64,000 nt of DNA, from positions 1-64,000 of the forward strand of contig URNT01000015.1 of NCBI GenBank assembly GCA_900549235.1, in the 5' to 3' direction. The DNA is from an uncultured Clostridium sp. (GTDB taxonomy: Bacteria > Bacillota > Clostridia > Lachnospirales > Lachnospiraceae). A program made the translations under genes and the position numbers. This document shows, piece by piece, positions 8,658 through 17,478 of the stretch; positions within the stretch are counted from its first letter, which is position 1, and every line of letters starts with the position of its first letter. The notes under the pieces are model-generated. The model did no database searches and was not told where the DNA came from. It saw only the letters and a list, made by a program, of their open reading frames with translations.

Positions 8658-10037
8658 ATGAAATTATGGGGCGGACGTTTTACCAAGGAAACCAATCAGC
8701 TTGTACACAATTTTAACGAATCCCTTTCCTTTGACCAGAAATTTTACCGTCAGGACATCCGGGGAAGCATAGCCCATGTGACCATGCTTGCAAAGCAGGG
8801 GATCTTATCTGACGAGGACAAGGAGGTCATTATCCAGGGACTTCAGGGGATCCTTAAGGATCTGGATGAGGGAACGCTGGTGATCGGCCAGGGAACGGGC
8901 TATGAGGATATTCATTCCTTCGTGGAGGGAACCCTGACGGAGCGGATCGGCGAGGCAGGAAAGCGCCTTCACACCGGACGCAGCCGCAATGACCAGGTGG
9001 CTCTTGACATGAAGCTTTACACCAGGGACGAGATCGATGAGCTGGATGGACTGCTTAAGGAGCTGTTAAAGGAGCTTCTGGTTATTATGGAGGAGAATAC
9101 AGAGACCTTTATGCCGGGCTTTACTCATCTTCAGAAGGCCCAGCCTATTACCCTGGCCCACCATGTAGGAGCTTACTTTGAGATGTTTACAAGGGACAGG
9201 CTCCGTCTGGCAGACATCAGGAAGCGGATGAATTACTGCCCCTTAGGTTCCGGCGCTCTGGCAGGAACCACCTACCCCTTAGACCGGGCCTATACGGCAG
9301 AGCTTCTGGATTTTGACGGCCCTACTCTTAATTCGATGGATTCGGTGGCAGACAGGGATTACCTCATTGAGCTGTTAAGCGCCCTGTCTACTATTGCCAT
9401 GCATTTAAGCCGGTTCTGTGAGGAAATTATCATCTGGAATACCAATGAATACCGGTTTGTGGAAATCGATGATTCCTACAGCACAGGCAGCAGCATTATG
9501 CCTCAGAAGAAGAACCCGGATATTGCGGAGCTGATCCGCGGAAAGAGCGGCCGGGTATATGGCGCTCTGGTGTCCATGCTGACTACCATGAAGGGGATTC
9601 CTCTGGCTTATAATAAGGATATGCAGGAGGATAAGGAGCTTACCTTTGACGCCATCGATACGGTAAAAGGCTGCCTGTCTCTGTTTACCGGCATGATGGC
9701 TACCATGACCTTCAGAAAGGACGTAATGGAGGCCAGTGCGAAAAATGGCTTTACCAATGCCACAGACGCAGCTGATTATCTCGTTAACCACGGCGTACCC
9801 TTCCGGGATGCCCACGGGATTGTAGGCCAGCTGGTGCTTTTATGTATCAAAAAGGGCATTGCCCTGGATGATCTTTCCCTGGAGGAGTACCGGGAGATCA
9901 GTCCTGTATTTGAGGAAGATATTTATGAGGCCATCAGCATGAAAACCTGTGTGGAGAAGCGTATGACCATCGGCGCTCCCGGCCCGGAGGCTATGAAGCA
10001 GGTAATTGAGATGTATAAAAAACAGCTGGAACAGTAA
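8658..10037 (+). CDS. argH: argininosuccinate lyase
   Basis: Last step of arginine synthesis: argininosuccinate to arginine plus fumarate, cytoplasmic homotetramer of the fumarase/aspartase superfamily. The 459 residues begin MKLWGGRFTKETN, contain the TGRSRNDQVALDMKL and THLQKAQPITLAHH motifs, and the signature GSSIMPQKKNPDIAEL near residue 276 carrying the catalytic serine loop. Length is normal. It lies about 28 kb from argG and the argCJBD cluster and appears to be read through from yfhO (13-bp gap with AAGGAGAC as ribosome site). Confidence 0.97.
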   Translation: MKLWGGRFTKETNQLVHNFNESLSFDQKFYRQDIRGSIAHVTMLAKQGILSDEDKEVIIQGLQGILKDLDEGTLVIGQGTGYEDIHSFVEGTLTERIGEAGKRLHTGRSRNDQVALDMKLYTRDEIDELDGLLKELLKELLVIMEENTETFMPGFTHLQKAQPITLAHHVGAYFEMFTRDRLRLADIRKRMNYCPLGSGALAGTTYPLDRAYTAELLDFDGPTLNSMDSVADRDYLIELLSALSTIAMHLSRFCEEIIIWNTNEYRFVEIDDSYSTGSSIMPQKKNPDIAELIRGKSGRVYGALVSMLTTMKGIPLAYNKDMQEDKELTFDAIDTVKGCLSLFTGMMATMTFRKDVMEASAKNGFTNATDAADYLVNHGVPFRDAHGIVGQLVLLCIKKGIALDDLSLEEYREISPVFEEDIYEAISMKTCVEKRMTIGAPGPEAMKQVIEMYKKQLEQ

Positions 10038-10062
10038 AAAGACGTTGGATATGCAATAAAAA

Positions 10063-10078
10063 TGTTGTAAACACAACA
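10063..10078. promoter_or_regulatory. dyad upstream of the Crp/Fnr gene
   Basis: TGTTGT-AAAC-ACAACA is a perfect inverted repeat of 6-bp arms lying 14 bp before the start of the Crp/Fnr-type regulator. Its size and symmetry suit a dimeric winged-helix protein, so it is a candidate autoregulatory site. It could also fold as a weak RNA hairpin just before the ribosome site. Confidence 0.4.
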
Positions 10079-10092
10079 AAAGCAGGTGCAGA

Positions 10093-10773
10093 ATGGAAGA
10101 ATGGTTGGAGCGTGTGAAAAAATCTCCGCTTTTCTACGGGATCAATGAGGAAGAGATCCAGACGCTGTTAAAATGTACCGGAGCCCAGAGGATCCTGTTT
10201 GAAAAGGGAGAGGCCATTTTCCGGATGGGAGAATCCCTGGATCAGGTGATGCTTCTCCTTGAGGGAAGGGCGCTGGTGCTTCATGAGAATTTCTGGGGAG
10301 AGCGGGAGGAACTGATGAGGCTGGAAGAGGGAGAGACCTTCGGAGAAGCCTATGCCTGCGCCAGAAGGGCAGTGCTGCCGGTAATGGTGGAGGCGGAGGG
10401 AGAATGTGAGGTGCTGTTTCTGGATTATCAGAGGATGATCACCTTCTGCTCCCTGGCCTGCGGCTTCCACACCCGGCTGATCCACAACCTTCTGCGCCTG
10501 GTTTCTGAAAAGCAGGTGGAGCTGTCGGAACGGCTGGAACACCTTTCCAGAAGGACCACCAGGGACAAGCTTTTGTCTTATCTGTCAAAAGAGGCCGTCT
10601 CCCAGGGGCGGAGAAGCTTTGACATTCCCCTCAGCCGGCAGGAACTGGCTGACTATCTGGGAGTAGACCGCAGCGCCATGTCAAGCGAGCTTGGGCGGCT
10701 GCGGGATCAGGGGGTACTGGAGTTTCAGAAGAAGCATTTTACACTGAAAGAGCGGAGCAAGGAACTTTCATAA
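10093..10773 (+). CDS. Crp/Fnr-family transcriptional regulator
   Basis: 226-residue regulator with an N-terminal cyclic-nucleotide-binding-type beta barrel (about residues 15-125, FEKGEAIFRMGESLDQVMLL is its start), a long dimer helix, and a C-terminal Crp helix-turn-helix (LSRQELADYLGVDRSAMSSE, about 177-196). No Cys cluster for a 4Fe-4S centre is visible, so it is not an obvious Fnr oxygen sensor. Such proteins without the iron-sulfur cluster in clostridia respond to varied signals. It is 55 bp after argH and ended by a strong terminator. Confidence 0.9.
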   Translation: MEEWLERVKKSPLFYGINEEEIQTLLKCTGAQRILFEKGEAIFRMGESLDQVMLLLEGRALVLHENFWGEREELMRLEEGETFGEAYACARRAVLPVMVEAEGECEVLFLDYQRMITFCSLACGFHTRLIHNLLRLVSEKQVELSERLEHLSRRTTRDKLLSYLSKEAVSQGRRSFDIPLSRQELADYLGVDRSAMSSELGRLRDQGVLEFQKKHFTLKERSKELS

Positions 10774-10777
10774 AAAA

Positions 10778-10803
10778 CGCTGCCGGGCGGCAGCGCTTTT
10801 TTT
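10778..10803 (+). terminator. rho-independent terminator after Crp/Fnr gene
   Basis: A 7-bp perfect stem CGCTGCC / GGCAGCG with a GGGC loop is followed by a run of seven T. It lies 5 bp past the Crp/Fnr stop and also separates it from the convergent DUF4340 gene. Confidence 0.9.
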
Positions 10804-10811
10804 GAGCCTTT

Positions 10812-11840
10812 TTATGAAGATGGGTATTCTGCGTTCAGACATTTTTTAACTGCATCGGCAGATACCAGGTTGACGGCTTTGGAGCCGTCTTTTTTTGTAT
10901 AATAGCTGGCTCCGTCCTCGGTGGTGCTGCCGATGGCGAGAGTGATGGTATCGGTGGTATCCCCTTTCTTATAGGTCCAGGTTATCTCCATTACAGGTTC
11001 TGTGAGCCCCCAGGCGGCAAGATCCTCCTCGCTGGCTTTGTAGTTTTCGCAGGACTGGATGGACAGGCCGCTGACTGCCTCAGCCAGGTTGTTGAGGGCG
11101 GCAGAGTCATCTAAGGCAGTCAGGCCGTCTGCCTCAGGTGTATCAGAGGAGCCGGAGTACCAGGTGATATTGCCGTCCTCATCCTCGTCTCCTTTGGAAA
11201 ATTTCTCCGTTTTTCCGTTCTTTGTTACGGTGAGCTGGAAAATATCAGAGCCTGAGATATAGGGAAGGGACTCGGTCTGGAGGAAGTCATAAAGCTCCTT
11301 TTGGGCTGTGTCCACCAGATAGGAGCCGATGGTGTAGACCTGGTCCTGGCCCTCCAGGGCGGCATAGTATTCCTTCGTAACGGTTTCGTAGCCGGTACTT
11401 TCATCACCGGTGCCTGGCACCTGGCTGCCGATCAGAAGAGAAGCCGTACTGCCGTCCTCCATGGTAATCTCAAATGTGGCGGAAGGCTCATCCAGGCCGT
11501 AGGCGGAAAGTTCCTCCGGCGTCTGCAGTTCCCTGTCAGCAGGCAGTTTTCCCAGGGTATCAGAGAGGCTGGTGAGCAGGGACTGGCGCAGAGGGAACTC
11601 ATGGTCTCCATCATAGTACCAGGTATCCCCTTCTTTTTCAAAGGCAAGGTTTTCAGAAGGGGTCCAGGAAATAGCGGTTATATCAGAAAGGCTGGTCATA
11701 TAGATCTGGTCCGCATCCCCAAGTTCTGACTCTGCTGCCTGTTTTTCGCTGTAAAGGATCAGCCCGTAGGCCGCGCAGAGCACCACAAGGGCGCCTGCAC
11801 AGGGAATCATGGGATGCAGTTTCTTTTTTGTCTGTTTCAT
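10812..11840 (-). CDS. DUF4340 domain protein, ABC-associated
   Basis: 342-residue membrane-anchored extracytoplasmic protein with one N-terminal membrane segment (MIPCAGALVVLCAAYGLIL, about residues 11-29) and two DUF4340-type units (about 50-160 and 190-290, each with WYYDG/WTY-type strands and a GS...SYYT ending). It is the last gene of a four-gene operon with a GldA-type ATPase, a GldF-type permease and a GldG-type auxiliary protein. Function is unknown. The operon context suggests the extracytoplasmic part of the same transporter. Confidence 0.82.
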   Translation of the reverse strand: MKQTKKKLHPMIPCAGALVVLCAAYGLILYSEKQAAESELGDADQIYMTSLSDITAISWTPSENLAFEKEGDTWYYDGDHEFPLRQSLLTSLSDTLGKLPADRELQTPEELSAYGLDEPSATFEITMEDGSTASLLIGSQVPGTGDESTGYETVTKEYYAALEGQDQVYTIGSYLVDTAQKELYDFLQTESLPYISGSDIFQLTVTKNGKTEKFSKGDEDEDGNITWYSGSSDTPEADGLTALDDSAALNNLAEAVSGLSIQSCENYKASEEDLAAWGLTEPVMEITWTYKKGDTTDTITLAIGSTTEDGASYYTKKDGSKAVNLVSADAVKKCLNAEYPSS

Positions 11841-11852
11841 AGAGCTGCCTCC

Positions 11853-13316
11853 TTACCGTTTTCTGCGCTTCATCCAGATTACAAAGCCTGCAATCAGGAA
11901 GATCAGCGGGATCACAATGATAAACAGGGCGCTCCAGAGGCCGCCGGCTGTTACCATATTGTAGGTAGTCTCAAGGCTCTTTGCCGGAATGGAAAGACTG
12001 GTCACTCCAGGCATATGATTGACAGCCGCATTCATAAACAGGGAAAGGTTGGTAATGTTCGGGAACAGAGTCAGCACACTTTCATCGATAAGGGAGGGAG
12101 CCGCGATAACGGTAAATACCGTTGTGGGCTCATCTGGGGCTGCACTGTCGGAATCCCCTTCCTCTGCACTTGTTTCTGCCTCTGACGGACTTGCCTCCCC
12201 GCCGGAAACTGTGCCTGTGGGTTCGGTAGCTACAGCGGCCAGCACATAGGTTCCCTCTGTCTGCTCCTGAGTTACCGGGTCTACAAACAGGCCGGAGTCA
12301 GAGGTAGTAAGGATGGGCGTTACCTCAAGGCCGTCTCTTAAGTCTTCCTGGATGGAAAGGGCCGCCGGGTAGGTCAAAAGAGCGCTTTCTGAGGAATCGA
12401 TGCCGGTAAACAGGCCGCTTGATAAGTCGTATTCCGGGATCACGCTGAAGGGATTGTTCTGGTAATAATGCTGGGGTGCCTGGTCTGCCGCAAAGCCATT
12501 TAAAAGGGACATTCCATATTCGCCGCAGAGCTGGTTCAGGTTTGTCAGCTCCTGCTCCGTAGCTCCTGAAAGAAGCATGAGATGGCCGCCATTTTTCAGG
12601 TAATCCAAAAGGACGGTGTACTCGTCAGAGGAAATGTCCTTCTGCGGATTGTTGATGATGAGAAGGCTGCAGTCAGCCGGTACAGCCTCCGCGGTCATCA
12701 GATCCAGCTCATCCATGGTAAAGCCGGACTTGGTCAGACTGTCGGTGACAGTGGCGGGAAGGGCTGTTTCCTGGTGTCCGCTGAGGGTGTAGGCGGTGGT
12801 CTGGATGTCATTTGCCACATAATTAATGGCGCTGGTGATCTGGCCCTCGCCGTCAAAGGCAGTTTCCTGAATCTGCTGGTACTGATAGTAGGCCATCATA
12901 TCGATCTCTATGATGTCATTAAATGAAACAGAGGTCTTTTTGCCTGTTTCCGGGCAGGAAATAAGGACGGTATTTACCTCGGCATCCAGGGTGGTCAGCA
13001 CGTCCGGGTGAAGGACCGGATCCTCCATGGTTACCTTTACCAGATCAGAGTAGTCCTCATACAGAGTTACAAAGGAGGTGATCCGCTCATCCACCTGATC
13101 CGGGTCGGCAATGACCTGGATGGTAACCTCCTTGTTCAGATGATCCAGTATGTCCTTCGTGGTGTCTCCCAGCGTAAGGATCTGGCTGGAGCTTAAGTCC
13201 CACTTGCGGTATTTGGCGGGAAGCTTCCCGAAGATCAGATTCACCAGGATCACAGCGGCAATGACGATCAGGGTAAATACCGCCGCCATTCCGCCTTTTC
13301 TTAATTTTCTGTTCAT
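11853..13316 (-). CDS. GldG-family ABC auxiliary protein
   Basis: 487-residue protein of the ABC_transp_aux/GldG family: N-terminal membrane helix (about residues 9-30), large extracytoplasmic domain (DILDHLNKEVTIQVI, then the YANDIQTTAYTLSGHQE-like segment read as YVANDIQTTAYTLSGHQE and the LLIINNPQKDISSDE region) and a C-terminal helix near residue 460 with a basic KRRKR tail. The start at 13316 is preferred over an in-frame ATG at 13322, because AGGAGG (13323-13328) abuts the latter but sits 6 nt from the former. A Ser/Glu/Thr-rich low-complexity linker (about 370-390) precedes the last domain. Confidence 0.85.
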   Translation of the reverse strand: MNRKLRKGGMAAVFTLIVIAAVILVNLIFGKLPAKYRKWDLSSSQILTLGDTTKDILDHLNKEVTIQVIADPDQVDERITSFVTLYEDYSDLVKVTMEDPVLHPDVLTTLDAEVNTVLISCPETGKKTSVSFNDIIEIDMMAYYQYQQIQETAFDGEGQITSAINYVANDIQTTAYTLSGHQETALPATVTDSLTKSGFTMDELDLMTAEAVPADCSLLIINNPQKDISSDEYTVLLDYLKNGGHLMLLSGATEQELTNLNQLCGEYGMSLLNGFAADQAPQHYYQNNPFSVIPEYDLSSGLFTGIDSSESALLTYPAALSIQEDLRDGLEVTPILTTSDSGLFVDPVTQEQTEGTYVLAAVATEPTGTVSGGEASPSEAETSAEEGDSDSAAPDEPTTVFTVIAAPSLIDESVLTLFPNITNLSLFMNAAVNHMPGVTSLSIPAKSLETTYNMVTAGGLWSALFIIVIPLIFLIAGFVIWMKRRKR

Positions 13317-13329
13317 AATCATCCTCCTG

Positions 13330-14196
13330 TCAGCTCCATCTGCGTTTCTCTACGGACTGAACCGTAAGGAACAGCAGGATGCCAGCCACACTGATATAAT
13401 AAAGGATCCCTGAAAGATCCAGCATATGGTTGGAAAGAATGCTGTCAAAAACGTCTGTCAGCACGATCTTGCCCAGGAGCTTTGTCAGGCCCCGCTCAAG
13501 AACATTTTTCTGTACCAGATAGGCGGCCGCCAGGGCAGCGATGCCGATGGCTTCGCAGATCAGAGCGGTCTTTGTATGCTCCGTCAGGCGGTAAAGTACA
13601 AAGGAAACCAGGCTCCACAGGATCATAAGGCCGATCATGGACTCCAGGGCTCCGGTGGGCAGAAAGGAGATCAGACCAGGCCACAGAAGCAGGAGCAGAA
13701 GGACGCCGAAGGTAGCTGCTGCGGAGATCAGCTGGCTCTCTGTAAGGGAGGAGATAAACAGGCCGATGGCAATGTATACGCAGCCTAGCAGGAAAAATGC
13801 CAGGATCGAGGCGTAATCCTCAGCCAGATAGGCTGTACCCTGAGCCTTGATGATCAGAGGACAGAAGCAGGCAATCACCATGGGGACGGCAAATACCGTT
13901 ACCATGGAAAGATATTTTCCCATAACAATGCCCCACACGGAGACCGGTGAGGTTAAAAGCATCTGATCGGTACGGGAGCGGCGCTCATCTGACATACTGC
14001 GCATGGTCAGCACCGGAACGGCGATCATCAGTATCATCAGAATGGAATTCAGGGTATAGGAAAAATAGGGATACCCGCTGAGCATATTGTAGACCATAAA
14101 ATAGATCCCCATGAACATGGTCATAAAGGCAATGAACACATAGCCTGTCATGGAGTCAAAATAGGATTTCAGTTCGCGCTGGTAGATGGCTGTCAT
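13330..14196 (-). CDS. ABC-2-type transporter permease (GldF-like)
   Basis: 288-residue six-helix permease starting MTAIYQRELKSYFDSMTGYVF, the usual opening of GldF/NosY-type ABC-2 permeases. Hydrophobic segments lie at about residues 16-38, 55-75, 100-125, 140-160, 168-190 and 205-225, with one more near the C-terminus. Its start overlaps the end of the ATPase gene by 4 nt, so translation is coupled. With the GldG and DUF4340 proteins it should form one transporter; the substrate is unknown for this family outside gliding bacteria. Confidence 0.9.
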   Translation of the reverse strand: MTAIYQRELKSYFDSMTGYVFIAFMTMFMGIYFMVYNMLSGYPYFSYTLNSILMILMIAVPVLTMRSMSDERRSRTDQMLLTSPVSVWGIVMGKYLSMVTVFAVPMVIACFCPLIIKAQGTAYLAEDYASILAFFLLGCVYIAIGLFISSLTESQLISAAATFGVLLLLLLWPGLISFLPTGALESMIGLMILWSLVSFVLYRLTEHTKTALICEAIGIAALAAAYLVQKNVLERGLTKLLGKIVLTDVFDSILSNHMLDLSGILYYISVAGILLFLTVQSVEKRRWS

Positions 14197-15212
14197 GATG
14201 TTGGTTCCTCCTTTTCATCCTCAGACTGGGCTTCGGGCTCTGCCTCTGGTTCTATATCCGCCTCTGTCAGCTCAAGGAAAACATCTTCCAGGGAAGCGTG
14301 CTCCGCGGCTATGGAAAGAATGGGGACGCGGCGGTCCGCAAAGGCGAAGAACAGCTGCTTTCTCAGCTCCAGCTCGGAAGCTTCCCTTGAAAGCTGCAGA
14401 TCCAGGCTGTGTACCGTAGGCTCTGACATATCTCCGGAAGGGTCAGAGGTGCAGGAAATACAGGAAACCTCCGAAAGCTCATTTAAAACCTCCTGAATCT
14501 CCTGATGAGTGCCCCAGGCCTCCAGCTTCAGATGATCTGTCTGCTGCATCTGCTGTTCCAGTTCCTGGGGGGTGCCGCTGGCCACCAGCTTTCCATGGGC
14601 AATGATCAGGATCTGGTCACAGACGGCGCTGACCTCGGAAAGGATGTGGGAGCTTAAAATAACGGTATGCTCCTTTCCAAGGCTGCGGATCATATCCCGG
14701 ATCTCGATGATCTGCTTGGGATCCAGTCCCACCGTAGGCTCATCCAGGATGATCACCTCCGGCTTTCCAAGAATGGCCTGAGCCATGCCTGCACGCTGCT
14801 TATAGCCCTTAGAAAGGTTTTTGATCAGCCGGTCTTTTACCTCTGTCAGCTTTACCAGCTCCATGGCCTCATGTATGGCCTCCTCCCGTCCGGCTTTCGG
14901 CAGCTTTTTTAAACGTGCGGAAAAGAGAAGGTACTCATATACCGTCATATCCGTGTAGAGCGGGGGGATCTCCGGCAGGTAGCCGATCCGTTTCTTCGCC
15001 TCCTCCGGCTCATCTAAAATGCTGTAGCCGTCTATGGTCACCTCCCCCTCTGTGGCTCCCAGATACCCGGTCATAATATTCATGGTGGTAGATTTTCCGG
15101 CGCCGTTGGGGCCAAGGAAGCCGTAGATCTGGCCCTTATCCACCGTAAAGCTCAGATGGTCAACTGCCAGATGGCCGCCGTAATCCTTTACAAGATCTTT
15201 TACTTCAATCAA
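14193..15212 (-). CDS. ABC transporter ATP-binding protein (GldA-like)
   Basis: 339-residue ATPase: Walker A GPNGAGKST near residue 35, signature LSKGYKQRAGMAQAI, Walker B VIILDEPTVGLDP, and H-loop LSSHIL. After the ~210-residue nucleotide-binding domain there is a DUF4162-like C-terminal part and an acidic tail very rich in Glu (ADIEPEAEPEAQSEDEKEE). First gene of the minus-strand operon, GAGGAACG just upstream. It supplies energy to the permease encoded next. Confidence 0.93.
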   Translation of the reverse strand: MIEVKDLVKDYGGHLAVDHLSFTVDKGQIYGFLGPNGAGKSTTMNIMTGYLGATEGEVTIDGYSILDEPEEAKKRIGYLPEIPPLYTDMTVYEYLLFSARLKKLPKAGREEAIHEAMELVKLTEVKDRLIKNLSKGYKQRAGMAQAILGKPEVIILDEPTVGLDPKQIIEIRDMIRSLGKEHTVILSSHILSEVSAVCDQILIIAHGKLVASGTPQELEQQMQQTDHLKLEAWGTHQEIQEVLNELSEVSCISCTSDPSGDMSEPTVHSLDLQLSREASELELRKQLFFAFADRRVPILSIAAEHASLEDVFLELTEADIEPEAEPEAQSEDEKEEPTS

Positions 15213-15324
15213 AATACGTTCCTCCTCAGATTTTCATTACAGTCTGTTTTACTTGATAAATGTGATAAATATGTGTTTTAATTTTAATATTTTTGTGTCC
15301 AGGGAAAATATAGCCGGGAAGTGC

Positions 15325-15353
15325 TTGCCTGTCCCATCGGTAATTGCTATAAT
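15325..15353 (+). promoter_or_regulatory. sigma-A promoter of transketolase gene
   Basis: TTGCCT (15325-15330), a 17-bp spacer and TATAAT (15348-15353). Transcription would begin near 15360. The leader carries a 7-bp hairpin GACGTAA-GGTT-TTACGTC at 15389-15406 immediately before the TGGAGGG ribosome site, which may protect the 5' end or modulate initiation. Confidence 0.8.
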
Positions 15354-15423
15354 AGGAACGATTAGATTTTACAGTAGCAAATGTTAAAGACGTAAGGTTT
15401 TACGTCAGAATGGAGGGAATTTA

Positions 15424-17406
15424 ATGAGACCGATTGATACCATGTCAGTCAACGCAATCCGTGTTCTGGCAGCAGATGCTGTGCAGAAAGCAAAATCCGG
15501 CCATCCGGGACTTCCTTTAGGTGCTGCTCCTACAGCCTATGAGCTTTGGGCCAACCATATGAACCACAATCCGAAGGATCCTCAGTGGAAGAACAGAGAC
15601 CGCTTTGTCCTTTCAGGAGGCCACGGTTCCACCCTGTTATACTCCCTGCTCCACCTGTTCGGCTACGGCCTGACAAAGGAGGACATGATGAATTTCCGCC
15701 AGATGGATTCCCTGACTCCGGGACATCCTGAGTATGGCCACACCGTAGGCGTGGAGGCTACCACAGGTCCTCTGGGCGCCGGCATGGGCATGGCGGTAGG
15801 TATGGCCATGGGCGAGGCTCATCTGGCCGCTGTGTTTAATAAAGAAGGCTATCCGGTGGTAGACCATTATACCTATGTGCTGGGCGGCGATGGCTGTATG
15901 ATGGAGGGCATTTCCTCTGAGGCATTTTCCCTTGCAGGGACCCTGGGACTTGGAAAGCTGATCGTATTTTACGATTCAAACAAGATTTCCATCGAGGGGG
16001 ATACCGATATTGCGTTTACAGAAAATGTACAGAAAAGGATGGAGGCCTTCGGCTTCCAGCTGATTACCGTTGAGGATGGCAATGACCTGGATGCCATCGG
16101 AAAGGCCATCGAGGAGGCAAAGGCAGATACCGCACGTCCTTCCTTTATTACCGTTAAGACTCAGATTGGCTACGGCTGCCCCGCAAAGCAGGGCAAGGCA
16201 AGCGCCCACGGTGAGCCTCTTGGTGAGGAAAATGTAGCCGCCATGAAGGAAAATCTGGGCTGGCCTTCACAGGAACCATTCTTTGTGCCAGATGACGTAT
16301 ACGCAAATTATGAAGAACTGGCAGCAAAGGGAGCCAGGGCTCAGGACGCCTGGGAGGTATTATTTGCAGAATACTGTGAGAAGTATCCTGAGATGAAGGA
16401 GCTTTGGGACAAGTATTATGATGCTGACCTGGCAAAAGAGGCTTACGACAGTGAGGATTACTGGGCCTATGATGAGAAGCCGGACGCTACCAGAAGCTTA
16501 TCCGGAAAGCAGCTGCAGAAGCTGAAAAAGCTGATGCCGAACCTGATCGGCGGTGCGGCTGACCTGGCTCCTTCCACCAAGACCTATATGGCTGATATGG
16601 GAGATTTCTCAAAGGAGAATTACGCAGGACGCAACCTTCACTTTGGTGTCCGGGAACTGGCTATGGCAGCCATCGGCAACGGCCTGATGCTCCACGGCGG
16701 CCTCCGCGCCTTCGTATCCACCTTCTTTGTATTTAGTGATTATACAAAGCCTATGGCAAGATTGTCCGCTCTTATGAACCTGCCTCTGACCTTCGTGTTT
16801 ACCCACGACAGCATCGGCGTAGGCGAGGACGGACCTACCCACGAGCCCATCGAACAGCTGGCTATGCTTCGCTCCATGCCAAACTTCCATGTATTCCGTC
16901 CGGCAGACGCTACAGAGACAGCTGCCGCATGGTACAGTGCAGTGACCTCTAAAAAGACCCCTACCGCTCTGGTGCTTACCCGGCAGAACCTGCCTCAGCT
17001 GGCAGGCTCCAGCAAGGAGGCTTTAAAGGGCGCTTACATCCTGGAGGATTCTGCAAAGGAAACTCCGGACGCTATCATCATTGCAACCGGTTCTGAGGTT
17101 GAGCTGGCAGTAGGCGCAAGAGCAGAGCTCTTAAAAGAGGGAATTGACGTGCGGGTAGTAAGTATGCCGTGTATGGATCTCTTTGAGGAGCAGAGCGAAG
17201 AGTACAAGGAAAGCGTGCTTCCAAAGGCAGTAAGAAAGAGAGTAGCTGTAGAAGCCCTGGGCGATTTCGGCTGGGGCAGATATGTAGGCCTGGACGGCGT
17301 GGCTGTTACTATGAAGGGCTTTGGCGCCAGCGCACCGGCTGGACAGCTCTTTAAGAAATTTGGATTTACAGTTGAGAATGTAATTGCGGCTGTAAAGAGC
17401 CTGTAA
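15424..17406 (+). CDS. tkt: transketolase
   Basis: Thiamine-diphosphate enzyme of the non-oxidative pentose phosphate pathway, moving two-carbon ketol units between sugar phosphates. The 660 residues show the N-terminal KSGHPGLPLGAAPTAYELW, the ThDP motif GGDGCMMEGISSEA near residue 155, HGEPLGEENV, the second-domain FVFTHDSIGVGEDGPTHEP segment, and the C-terminal domain. Normal length, single-chain form. Monocistronic: own promoter and terminator. Confidence 0.97.
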   Translation: MRPIDTMSVNAIRVLAADAVQKAKSGHPGLPLGAAPTAYELWANHMNHNPKDPQWKNRDRFVLSGGHGSTLLYSLLHLFGYGLTKEDMMNFRQMDSLTPGHPEYGHTVGVEATTGPLGAGMGMAVGMAMGEAHLAAVFNKEGYPVVDHYTYVLGGDGCMMEGISSEAFSLAGTLGLGKLIVFYDSNKISIEGDTDIAFTENVQKRMEAFGFQLITVEDGNDLDAIGKAIEEAKADTARPSFITVKTQIGYGCPAKQGKASAHGEPLGEENVAAMKENLGWPSQEPFFVPDDVYANYEELAAKGARAQDAWEVLFAEYCEKYPEMKELWDKYYDADLAKEAYDSEDYWAYDEKPDATRSLSGKQLQKLKKLMPNLIGGAADLAPSTKTYMADMGDFSKENYAGRNLHFGVRELAMAAIGNGLMLHGGLRAFVSTFFVFSDYTKPMARLSALMNLPLTFVFTHDSIGVGEDGPTHEPIEQLAMLRSMPNFHVFRPADATETAAAWYSAVTSKKTPTALVLTRQNLPQLAGSSKEALKGAYILEDSAKETPDAIIIATGSEVELAVGARAELLKEGIDVRVVSMPCMDLFEEQSEEYKESVLPKAVRKRVAVEALGDFGWGRYVGLDGVAVTMKGFGASAPAGQLFKKFGFTVENVIAAVKSL

Positions 17407-17414
17407 AAATGGAT

Positions 17415-17456
17415 CCGGGTGGGATGGCTGGGAATGGCTGCCCATCCGGGTTTTTA
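17415..17456 (+). terminator. terminator after tkt
   Basis: A 9-bp stem, CCGGGTGGG pairing CCCATCCGG with one G-T wobble around a 17-nt loop, followed by a T-rich tail GTTTTTATTT. It ends 23 bp before the proposed start of the RNA methyltransferase, so that gene probably depends on read-through or a weak internal promoter. Confidence 0.75.
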
Positions 17457-17478
17457 TTTCACAGAAAAGAGAAATGAA

